From Anaerolineales bacterium UBA5195 (lineage in GTDB: Bacteria > Chloroflexota > Anaerolineae > Anaerolineales > Villigracilaceae): a stretch of DNA of 64,000 nucleotides. The position numbers were made by a program, and so were the translations under genes. The DNA is taken from positions 1 through 64,000 of the forward strand of contig DHVZ01000080.1 in assembly GCA_002412925.1 (NCBI GenBank). The letters run 5' to 3'. Below, piece after piece: positions 46,750-54,142 of the stretch. How positions within the stretch are numbered: the first letter of the stretch is position 1; every line of letters starts with the position of its first letter. A model generated the notes under the pieces. The model did not search any database. It saw only the letters and a list, made by a program, of their open reading frames with translations, and was not told the origin of the DNA.

Positions 46750-47127
46750 TCACTGCGAGTCGCAATAATAGACCAGGTTGCCGCCATCCTTGAAATACTT
46801 CTTCTGCTCAAATGTTCCGCTGCAGCCAGTGGAAATCGCCCTGACCCTATAGCGCCCCGGTATAATCAAAAACTTAGCCTTCGCATCTGGGATCGTAAAA
46901 TAATAGGTCTTCGGGCCTTCAAGGGTGATAAACAAAACACCGCCGGTCCTATTTTTAACGGTCAACGGCACCACCTTGGTAGTAACCACCTCCGCCGTCT
47001 GATTCGGGCCGCCAGAGACAATGGCCGTGGCGGCCTCTGCACTCCGGGCAAAGGCCGGGGAGGGCATCCAGGCTGAAAAAACAAGAACGGCAATAACCAG
47101 CAAAGGTACTGTGCGCAAGGTTTTCAT
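46750..47127 (-). CDS. Small secreted protein, paralogue of the 46199 gene
   Basis: The family is not recognised. The 125-residue product has a signal peptide (MKTLRTVPLLVIAVLVFSAW, cleavage probably after AFA) and a mature beta-rich domain with TKVVPLTVKNRTGGVLFITL, YYFTIPDAKAKFLIIPGRYR and two Cys (TGCSG, YYCDSQ). The shared pattern with its neighbour is K-V-x-LT-x-N-x-TGG-x3-ITL, then Y-x-F, K-x3-I-x-GxY and CxG. Start 47127 follows CGGAGGAAAG; an in-frame start at 47175 has no such site. Probably a periplasmic or surface protein. Confidence 0.8.
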   Translation of the reverse strand: MKTLRTVPLLVIAVLVFSAWMPSPAFARSAEAATAIVSGGPNQTAEVVTTKVVPLTVKNRTGGVLFITLEGPKTYYFTIPDAKAKFLIIPGRYRVRAISTGCSGTFEQKKYFKDGGNLVYYCDSQ

Positions 47128-47161
47128 CTTTCCTCCGGGAAACAGCACGTTGTTTACACAA

Positions 47162-47210
47162 ATTATAGCAGGCAAGCAGGCAGTTTACTCAACAACTGGG
47201 TGAGTATAAT
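47162..47210. promoter_or_regulatory. Divergent promoter region
   Basis: A - strand TATAAT (47167-47162) faces the secreted protein gene and a + strand TATAAT (47205-47210) ends 6 nt before the ATG at 47217. The + strand transcript would be leaderless. Neither has a strong -35. Confidence 0.5.
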
Positions 47211-47216
47211 CAGGGT

Positions 47217-47852
47217 ATGGGAAAACTCATCATCCTGACCGGAAATACTGGCGTGGGCAAGACCACGCTCGCCCGCGCGCTTGCCAGGGTTGGCAATTTC
47301 AACCTGGCCCTGGAGCAACATGCCGAACGGCCTTTCCAATCGCTCTTCAAACATGACCCGCGTTATGCGCTTGCCAACCAGGTCGATTACCTGCTCCTGC
47401 GCGCCGAGCAGGAGCGCAGCCTGCGAGCCTCCCCGCAGACCGGGTTGGTGGACGGCGGCCTCGACCAGGATTTCCACGGTTTCACGCGCCTGTTCCATGC
47501 CCGAGGGCTGCTAAGTGATACCGAATTCAAGCTGTGCCGCCGCCTCTACGCTTTTTGCCGCGCCGAGCTGCCTCCACCCGACCTGATCATCCACCTGACT
47601 GCCTCAACTGAGGTAATTCAGCAACGCCTGGCCGGGCGCAACCGAATCAACCTTGCCAGCGCTGACGATCTATCCCTGCTCGATTCTTACCTGGATGAGT
47701 GGCTGGCGACGCTGGCCCCGGAACGGCTCCTGCGCCTGGATGTCTCACCGGTTTCCCCCGCATACACAGAAGTCATCCACTCCCTATTAACCCGCATCCG
47801 CGCCATGTTGGGAATAGATGGAGGACTTTATGACACGGGGTATATTCCGTGA
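47217..47852 (+). CDS. Deoxynucleoside kinase-like P-loop protein
   Basis: This 211-residue P-loop protein starts MGKLIILTGNTGVGKTTLAR (Walker A GNTGVGKT). FNLALEQHAERPFQ, FLLRAEQERSLR-like and VDGGLDQDFHGFTRLF occupy the positions of the E, R and DRS-type motifs of deoxyadenosine/deoxyguanosine kinases. DLIIHLTASTEVIQQRLAGRNR gives the lid region with the arginines. It is therefore likely to phosphorylate a deoxynucleoside, but a related nucleotide kinase is possible. The ATG lies 6 nt after a -10 box and has no Shine-Dalgarno. Confidence 0.7.
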   Translation: MGKLIILTGNTGVGKTTLARALARVGNFNLALEQHAERPFQSLFKHDPRYALANQVDYLLLRAEQERSLRASPQTGLVDGGLDQDFHGFTRLFHARGLLSDTEFKLCRRLYAFCRAELPPPDLIIHLTASTEVIQQRLAGRNRINLASADDLSLLDSYLDEWLATLAPERLLRLDVSPVSPAYTEVIHSLLTRIRAMLGIDGGLYDTGYIP

Positions 47853-47879
47853 ATGAATAGATTTCTGACAAATCATTAA

Positions 47880-47908
47880 TTGTTTGGGTTCAAAATATTG
47901 GCTATAAT
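47880..47908 (+). promoter_or_regulatory. Promoter of the pirin gene
   Basis: TTGTTT (47880-47885), a 17-nt spacer and TATAAT (47903-47908). It gives a leader of about 28 nt containing an AAGGAG ribosome binding site. Confidence 0.65.
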
Positions 47909-47942
47909 CAGACTTATTCAGTCTAAAAAGGAGTTTAACGGT

Positions 47943-48827
47943 ATGAACCAACCGCGAAAGATCAAGAACATCATCGAACCTCAGTTCGTTATGGAAGGCG
48001 CCGGGGTGCGCCTGCGTCGCTCCATTTCACCTCATCCAAGCAACCGCTTCGACCCATTCCTGCTGTTCGATCACTTTGCCTTTAACGACCCGCTCGAAGG
48101 CCCCATCCTCGGATTTCCGATGCATCCCCATCGTGGAATCGAAACCGTGACGTATATCCTGGAAGGCTCAGTTAATCACCGCGACAGCCTGGGGAATTCC
48201 GGGATGATCGGCCCCGGCGATGTGCAATGGATGACCTCCGGGCGCGGGATTCTGCATGAAGAGATGCCCCGGCGCGGAGCGAGCGGGGAAATTTATGGTT
48301 TTCAGCTGTGGGTCAACCTGCCCGCGGCGCTGAAAATGTCACAGCCGCGCTACCAGGAAGTGAGCGCGAAAGAAATCCCAAGCGTAGAACAAGATGGCGC
48401 CACGGTACGCGTGGTAGCCGGGGAGGTTTTTGGCGTCAAAGGCCCGGTGACAGAGATCGCCGCCAACCCAGTCTATATTGATGTCACTTTAGCTCCCGGC
48501 GCAAAATTCTCCCAGGAAGTGCCGCCAGGTCACACTGCCGTGGCCTATGTCTTTCAGGGCAGCGGTCTGTTTGATCATGGCGAGGCAAGCTCCGGGGAGT
48601 CGAGCACAAATTCTACAGAGGTTTCCGCCGTCAAGATGGTCGAGTTCGAGAGCGGGGACCATGTCCGGGCGCAAGCTGGGTCCGATGCACCATTCCGTTT
48701 TATGCTGATGGCAGGGGCCCCATTTAAGGAACCAATCGCGCCCTACGGCCCGTTCGTCATGAACACCATGGAAGAAATCCAGCAAGCGCTGGCCGATTTG
48801 CGCAACGGGACTTTTGTGCAGGACTGA
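47943..48827 (+). CDS. Pirin-family bicupin
   Basis: This 294-residue cupin protein belongs to the pirin family, some of which are quercetinase-like dioxygenases or transcription cofactors. The N-terminal cupin carries the metal ligands in GFPMHPHRGIETVTYILEGS, NHRDSLGN and GRGILHEEMP (His, His, His, Glu). The C-terminal half is a second, degenerate cupin. Start at 47943 (MNQPRKIKNI) follows AAGGAGTTTAACG; 47880 would include the promoter. It has its own promoter and is followed by a Nudix gene 40 nt later. Confidence 0.9.
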   Translation: MNQPRKIKNIIEPQFVMEGAGVRLRRSISPHPSNRFDPFLLFDHFAFNDPLEGPILGFPMHPHRGIETVTYILEGSVNHRDSLGNSGMIGPGDVQWMTSGRGILHEEMPRRGASGEIYGFQLWVNLPAALKMSQPRYQEVSAKEIPSVEQDGATVRVVAGEVFGVKGPVTEIAANPVYIDVTLAPGAKFSQEVPPGHTAVAYVFQGSGLFDHGEASSGESSTNSTEVSAVKMVEFESGDHVRAQAGSDAPFRFMLMAGAPFKEPIAPYGPFVMNTMEEIQQALADLRNGTFVQD

Positions 48828-48867
48828 AACTTGCTTACAGGAAGACCGCCATTTCTTGGGAGGGAAG

Positions 48868-49341
48868 ATGAAAAATACCAGGGTCATTTTTGGTGATCGG
48901 GTCGCAAAGGAAGGAAAATTGCGCCTGGGTTGTTCTGCCGCAATTTTCGATCAGCGCCGGGAAAAGCTGCTCCTCACACGCCGGGCTGACAACGAGCAAT
49001 GGTGCCTGCCAGGTGGTGCAGTGGAAGCCGGGGAAAGTGTCAGCGAGGCCTGCGCGCGCGAGGTCTGGGAAGAAACTGGCCTGAGGGTGCAGATAACGCG
49101 CCTGACCGGAGTTTACAGCGACCCAGACAAGCTGGTTGTCTACCCGGATGGGCACAAAGCGCAGATCATTGCCCTGAGCTTTGAAGCTGCAATCGTTGGC
49201 GGTGAGCCAGGGTTGAGCAATGAAACAACTGAATGGGGGTATTTCAGCCTTGAAGAAATCGCCAACCTCGAAATGCTCGCCGGTCATCTGGAACGCATCA
49301 GGGATATGTTTTCGGGGCAAGTCGCTGCGTTCATCAAATAG
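48868..49341 (+). CDS. Nudix hydrolase
   Basis: This 157-residue hydrolase of nucleoside diphosphate derivatives has a complete Nudix box, Gx5Ex7REUxEExGU, as GGAVEAGESVSEACAREVWE plus ETGL. CLPGGAV precedes it and VYSDPDKLVVYPDG follows, as in ADP-ribose/MutT-like enzymes. Start at 48868 follows GGGAGGGAAG. Substrate is not readable. Confidence 0.9.
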   Translation: MKNTRVIFGDRVAKEGKLRLGCSAAIFDQRREKLLLTRRADNEQWCLPGGAVEAGESVSEACAREVWEETGLRVQITRLTGVYSDPDKLVVYPDGHKAQIIALSFEAAIVGGEPGLSNETTEWGYFSLEEIANLEMLAGHLERIRDMFSGQVAAFIK

Positions 49342-49513
49342 GGGCACTCCCCAAGAAGCAATTGGCCTGAAATCCACCCTGCAAAAAGCAATTCGAGGTT
49401 AAAATTACTTGCCACGGAAAAGCTTGGAGACCCGATTCCTTCCACCAAAATTCAAGCGGGGCGTAGAGTATGATTGATCCAAAGCCTAAGGATAGAACAG
49501 CCTGGCAGCTTCG

Positions 49514-51769
49514 ATGATCGATAAAATCCGCACACTATTAGCTCCTCCACGTTTTGATGACGACGAAAAAGAACGCCTCGCCGGGTTCTTGCATATTACC
49601 ATCTTGGCTGTTTTTGTGATCGAGATTTTGATCGGTGTCACAGATGCACTGGCCGGCATTCCGGCCACAGGCCTCATGCTTGCCCTGACCGCGATACCGT
49701 TGGGGGCAGCGTTCTGGCTCAACCGCCGGGGAAACTTCAACGCACTGTCCGCTTACATTGTCAGCCTCACCATGGTGACGCTATTAACCGGGATTTTATC
49801 GCATGGGCAGGGTATTCATGATATTGGACTGGTTGTTTATGCATTAATCCTGATCATCTCAAGTTTTTTCCTGAAGCGCAAGGGCATAATTATCGTCACC
49901 TGCGCAATCATATTAGCGCTGGCAACCTTAGTTTGGGGCGAAATTTACCAGATCCTCCCCCTCAGGATACAATCCACTGATCTCGCCGCCCGTCCGGCAG
50001 ATTTTGTCATTGTTACGCTCATCATGCTCGTTGGCGCAGTTGCCATCGGGCTGCTTACAGATACAATGACCAGCTCCCTGGTTAAAGCCCAAGAATCAGA
50101 AATCCGCTGGCGCTCTTTGGTCGAAAATGCTCCAGATGTCATCCTGTTGATTTCCCTGGAAGGCGAAATTCGATTTGTCGATAAAAACACCTTTGGCCGG
50201 TCGAATCAAACCATCCTGGGCCGAAATGTGTATGACTATATCCCTGAGTCTTCTCGTGAAACTGCCAGGCAGATGTTCGAGCAAGTGGCGCTTGGTAACC
50301 TGGCGGTCAAAGAATTCCCGATTTATGCATTCAGCGGCGAGACAAACTGGTTTTCCTTCCGTGCCAGCCCGGTTCGCCAGCCAGATGGCCTGATCGAAGG
50401 TGCCCTGGTGATTGCTACGAACATCCAGAATGCCAAGAATTACGAAGAAGAACTGCAAACCAGCCGCAAACATTTACAGTCTCGCGCCGAACAACTGGCG
50501 ACCTTGTACGAGATCGGAAAAACAGTTGCCAGCCTTCAAAACCTGGGCACCTTGTATAATGTTGTCTTGAAAGAAATGATGATAATCATTCCATTGGATG
50601 TTTTTATCATCGTTTTATACGATGCCGTAACGGAAGAGGTCTCTTTTCCTCTTTTATATGACCGGGAACAATTTTGGGATGAACCAAACAGGGTCTTACC
50701 CCCTGAAAGCTGGACCGCAACAGTCATCAGGACTCAGTCTCCCATCGTCGCAAATCGCACCCCAGCCGAAATGGAAGAAGAAATCAGGTGGCTGCCCATC
50801 GGTGACAACGCGGCTCCCTCCGCATCCATCATGATATCGCCCTTGTTAATCGGTGACAGAGCGATTGGCGCGATATCAGCCCAAAGTTATTCGCTTAACG
50901 CTTACAACGAAGAATACCTTGCCATCTTGAGCGGCGCAGCCAACCAGATTGCCATCGCCATTGAAAATTCGCGGCTGTATGAAGAACTAAAAAAAGAATT
51001 GGCCGAGCGCAAGCGGGCCGAAGAAGATGTGCGCAAATTAAACGCTGCCCTGGAAGAACGCGTCCATCGGCGCACAGCAGAGTTGGAAGACGCGAATAAC
51101 GAATTATCGTCCTTTACCTATACGATATCCCACGATCTTCGCGCGCCTCTAAGAGGCATTCATGGTTTGAGCCATATTTTTATGGAAAAATACGGTGCAA
51201 ACTTCCCAGAAGAGGCGCTGGCATATCTTCAAAGGATCCGGGCAAACGCCCGTTTGATGGGCGAATTAATCGATGACTTGCTCACTTTTACGCATTTGGG
51301 GCGCCAGTCAATCCATAAAGTTGATATTAAAATGGAAGAGTTGGTTCACAAGGTGTTTGACCAACTGGCAAAGAAAGAAACGCGCAAAATTGGTCTTATC
51401 GTCCAATCCATGCCGATCGCTTATGCTGATCGCGCCCTATTAACCCAGGTGATTACAAACCTGCTTTCAAATGCAATTAAATTCACCGCCAAGCGCGAAA
51501 CCGCCAATGTGGAAGTGGGCAGTAAAAGGACTGGGCATGAAATTATTTATTATGTTCGTGATAATGGCGAGGGTTTTGATATGACCTATACCTCCAAGTT
51601 GTTTGGCGTGTTTCAACGCCTGCATCACCAGAGTGAATTCGAAGGGACAGGCGTTGGCCTTGCCATAGTCCATAGAATTATCCAAAGGCATGGCGGGCGG
51701 GTTTGGGCAGAAAGTTCGCCGGGCCAGGGAGCTGTTTTTTACTTCACCCTGCCAACCGAGGGAGACTGA
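49514..51769 (+). CDS. Membrane-bound hybrid-type sensor histidine kinase (PAS, GAF)
   Basis: This 751-residue kinase has an N-terminal module of about six hydrophobic helices (residues 30-195), a PAS domain (about 200-310, VENAPDVILLISLEGEIRFV), a coiled linker, a GAF domain (about 335-490), a second coiled coil (LAERKRAEEDVRKLNAALEE) and a HisKA domain with phosphoacceptor His540 (SYTISHDLRAPLRGI-like context). A HATPase domain with NLLSNAIKFT and DNGEGFDM follows. There is no receiver domain and no response regulator nearby. The last 80 nt overlap in another frame with a non-coding run before the YbaK gene. Confidence 0.9.
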   Translation: MIDKIRTLLAPPRFDDDEKERLAGFLHITILAVFVIEILIGVTDALAGIPATGLMLALTAIPLGAAFWLNRRGNFNALSAYIVSLTMVTLLTGILSHGQGIHDIGLVVYALILIISSFFLKRKGIIIVTCAIILALATLVWGEIYQILPLRIQSTDLAARPADFVIVTLIMLVGAVAIGLLTDTMTSSLVKAQESEIRWRSLVENAPDVILLISLEGEIRFVDKNTFGRSNQTILGRNVYDYIPESSRETARQMFEQVALGNLAVKEFPIYAFSGETNWFSFRASPVRQPDGLIEGALVIATNIQNAKNYEEELQTSRKHLQSRAEQLATLYEIGKTVASLQNLGTLYNVVLKEMMIIIPLDVFIIVLYDAVTEEVSFPLLYDREQFWDEPNRVLPPESWTATVIRTQSPIVANRTPAEMEEEIRWLPIGDNAAPSASIMISPLLIGDRAIGAISAQSYSLNAYNEEYLAILSGAANQIAIAIENSRLYEELKKELAERKRAEEDVRKLNAALEERVHRRTAELEDANNELSSFTYTISHDLRAPLRGIHGLSHIFMEKYGANFPEEALAYLQRIRANARLMGELIDDLLTFTHLGRQSIHKVDIKMEELVHKVFDQLAKKETRKIGLIVQSMPIAYADRALLTQVITNLLSNAIKFTAKRETANVEVGSKRTGHEIIYYVRDNGEGFDMTYTSKLFGVFQRLHHQSEFEGTGVGLAIVHRIIQRHGGRVWAESSPGQGAVFYFTLPTEGD

Positions 51770-51770
51770 C

Positions 51771-52250
51771 ATGGAAAAACCACTCTCCCCTTCTGCGCAA
51801 AAAGTTCAGGATACTCTCAACGGGCTTGGATATTCACTGACCGTGCTTGAATCTGAATTGCATACGCGGACCGCCCAACAGGCCGCCGACGCAGCAGGCT
51901 GCCGGTTGGGGCAAATCACAAAATCGTTGATTTTCAAGGGACAAGTCACAGGAAAACCGATCCTTGTCCTGACCAGCGGTGCCAACCGCGTGGACGAAGC
52001 ACGTATCGCTACGTACGCCGGGGAACCGATCGGCCGCGCCGACCCCGATTTTGTCCGCGCAGTGACAGGCTTTGCGATCGGCGGCGTTCCGCCTGTGGCG
52101 CACATGCAGCCGATGGAAACCTACATTGACGAAGACTTGATGCAATTTGAGTCCATCTGGGCCGCCGCAGGAACGCCAAACTCACTCTTTGAATTAATGC
52201 CCGCGGCCCTGCAAAAAATGACCAGCGGCCGGGTTGTGCAGGTAAAATAG
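51771..52250 (+). CDS. YbaK/aminoacyl-tRNA editing-domain protein
   Basis: This 159-residue stand-alone editing domain of the YbaK/ProX/EbsC family hydrolyses mischarged aminoacyl-tRNAs such as Cys-tRNA-Pro or Ala-tRNA-Pro. It shows HTRTAQQAADAAGCRLGQIT, the catalytic-lysine segment KSLIFKGQ, VLTSGANRVDE and GFAIGGVPPVAHMQPMETYI. Start at 51771 is 1 nt after the kinase stop codon, with GAGGGAGACTG upstream, so it is translationally coupled with the histidine kinase. Confidence 0.9.
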   Translation: MEKPLSPSAQKVQDTLNGLGYSLTVLESELHTRTAQQAADAAGCRLGQITKSLIFKGQVTGKPILVLTSGANRVDEARIATYAGEPIGRADPDFVRAVTGFAIGGVPPVAHMQPMETYIDEDLMQFESIWAAAGTPNSLFELMPAALQKMTSGRVVQVK

Positions 52251-52286
52251 GCACTAAAAATGACCTATTATCAAGAGGCGTAACAG

Positions 52287-54032
52287 ATGGTTTCCACCTA
52301 TTTGATTTATGTTTTACTCCTGGCAATTGGTTTTGGCATTTCGGTTGTCCTGGCGATCAGGATTCTTAGTAATCCTCCAGCATACGGGCGTACCAGCTTG
52401 ATGATGTCCGTGATTGCGGTGGCTATCTGGCTGTTCGGTTATGCAATGGAAATGGTCTCTGGCTCGCTCGAAGAAAAAATCTTCTGGGCAAAAATCCAAT
52501 ACCTGGGCATTCCCTTCGTAGCGCCGGGGATTTTTTTCTTCACACTCGAGTATTCTGGGCGCGGCAGCTGGCTGACCAATTCAAAACGGATGGCACTGAT
52601 CATCATCCCAACCTTGATCACCACCCTGGCCTTTTCGAACGAACGCTTTAGGCTGATCTGGCCCAAAATAAACATGACACCCGAGATGAGCGTCTCGCCG
52701 CTCATCCTGGGGCATGGCCTGGGATTTTATATCGTTATTGGTTATTCCTATTCGCTACTGGCAATTGCCACAGTTATGCTGGCAATGATGGCTTTCAAAA
52801 CGGGCAAGCTGTATCGACTTCAAGCCGTCGTGATGCTATTTGGGATGGCGATGCCTTGGGCGGGCAACGCTGCTTATATTTCAGGAGTAACAGGCTCTTC
52901 CGGGCTGGACCTGACACCATTGATGCTGACCTTCACAAACTTAACTTTCCTAATGGGCTTTTTGCGCATCAAACTGATCGATATTATCCCTGTTGCGCAA
53001 GATGCCGTCTTTCGCTCCATGACTGAGGCCGTGGTAGTTCTTGATGAAAAGGAACGTATTATCGAAGTCAATCCTGCCGCCCAGCACATTTTTAAACGCT
53101 GGGAAGATTACATCGGGGACAAAGTTCCCGCGCTCCTGCCGGAATGGAACGAATGGGTCAACAAAAACGATGCCCTTTCGCGGCAACTGGAAATTGAAGG
53201 ACACACCTACGAGTTGCGCACCGATCCCATCCTGAACAGACGTGGCAGGCAAAACGGTCAACTTGTCATTCTTGCTGATGTGACCACGCACAAACGTTAC
53301 GAGAGCGAACTTCTCCGGGCGCATGCTGAGGCTGTCGAGGCCAATCGCGTCAAAACGAAATTACTCGCCAATGTCAGCCACGATTTACGGACTCCGCTGA
53401 ATGCGATTCTGGGGTATACAGAAATGCTGCATGCAGGTTCATTTGGGGCGCTTACATCCGAACAGGAAAACGCCACCTCTGAAATCTACGACAGCACCAA
53501 TAAATTGCTCGTCTTTATAAATAACCTGATCGGACAGGCGCAAATCGAAACCGGCCGGGTGCTGATCAATACGCGGGCCTTCAGTCCGCAGGAGCTTGTC
53601 GAAGATATTCGCTCTACAGCCCAGTTTTGGGCCAAGAAAAAGGGCCTGAGCCTGTCATACGATCTTGACCCACAACTCCCAGAGACCATGAAGGGCGACC
53701 CCTACTGGCTCAAACAAATTCTGCTCAACTTGGTCAACAATGCGCTAAAATTTACCGACGAAGGTGGTGTTTATGTCTACTTTACCAGGTCAGGAGAAAC
53801 TCATTGGTCTGTGCAGGTACGCGACACTGGCATAGGCATCCCCGCAGAAGCGCAAGCACGGATTTTCGAGGCTTTCCAGCAAGTGGAAAATACTAACCAA
53901 AAATCATCCGGTTCGGGCCTCGGGCTGTCGATCGTCCGGGAACTGGTCGCGCTCATGGATGGACAAATTGATCTTGAAAGTGAAGAGGGAAAAGGCAGCA
54001 CTTTCACAATCAGGCTGCCCATTTTATCCTGA
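52287..54032 (+). CDS. Sensor histidine kinase with 7TM N-terminal module
   Basis: This 581-residue kinase has seven hydrophobic helices (about 1-225) of the histidine-kinase N-terminal 7TM type, a PAS domain (about 240-345; FRSMTEAVVVLDEKERIIEV) and a HisKA domain with His365 (LLANVSHDLRTPLNAI). The HATPase domain has NLVNNALKFTDEGG, RDTGIGIPAEA and GSGLGLSIVRELVALMDG. It is followed by no response regulator. It lies 36 nt after the YbaK gene and may belong to the same operon. Signal unknown. Confidence 0.92.
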   Translation: MVSTYLIYVLLLAIGFGISVVLAIRILSNPPAYGRTSLMMSVIAVAIWLFGYAMEMVSGSLEEKIFWAKIQYLGIPFVAPGIFFFTLEYSGRGSWLTNSKRMALIIIPTLITTLAFSNERFRLIWPKINMTPEMSVSPLILGHGLGFYIVIGYSYSLLAIATVMLAMMAFKTGKLYRLQAVVMLFGMAMPWAGNAAYISGVTGSSGLDLTPLMLTFTNLTFLMGFLRIKLIDIIPVAQDAVFRSMTEAVVVLDEKERIIEVNPAAQHIFKRWEDYIGDKVPALLPEWNEWVNKNDALSRQLEIEGHTYELRTDPILNRRGRQNGQLVILADVTTHKRYESELLRAHAEAVEANRVKTKLLANVSHDLRTPLNAILGYTEMLHAGSFGALTSEQENATSEIYDSTNKLLVFINNLIGQAQIETGRVLINTRAFSPQELVEDIRSTAQFWAKKKGLSLSYDLDPQLPETMKGDPYWLKQILLNLVNNALKFTDEGGVYVYFTRSGETHWSVQVRDTGIGIPAEAQARIFEAFQQVENTNQKSSGSGLGLSIVRELVALMDGQIDLESEEGKGSTFTIRLPILS

Positions 54033-54126
54033 CCATCAATTGTGATCGCAGGCATTTTAAAAGCTTAATCGGTGCTTATTCGGGGAAAATCATCGATTAA
54101 TTTCCATCTTTCATTCTGCAAGATGT

Positions 54127-54132
54127 TATACT
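54127..54132 (+). promoter_or_regulatory. -10 box of the membrane glycosyltransferase gene
   Basis: TATACT ends 10 nt before the ATG at 54143. There is no Shine-Dalgarno in between, so translation is probably from a leaderless or near-leaderless mRNA. Confidence 0.4.
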
Positions 54133-54142
54133 GCCCACCTAC

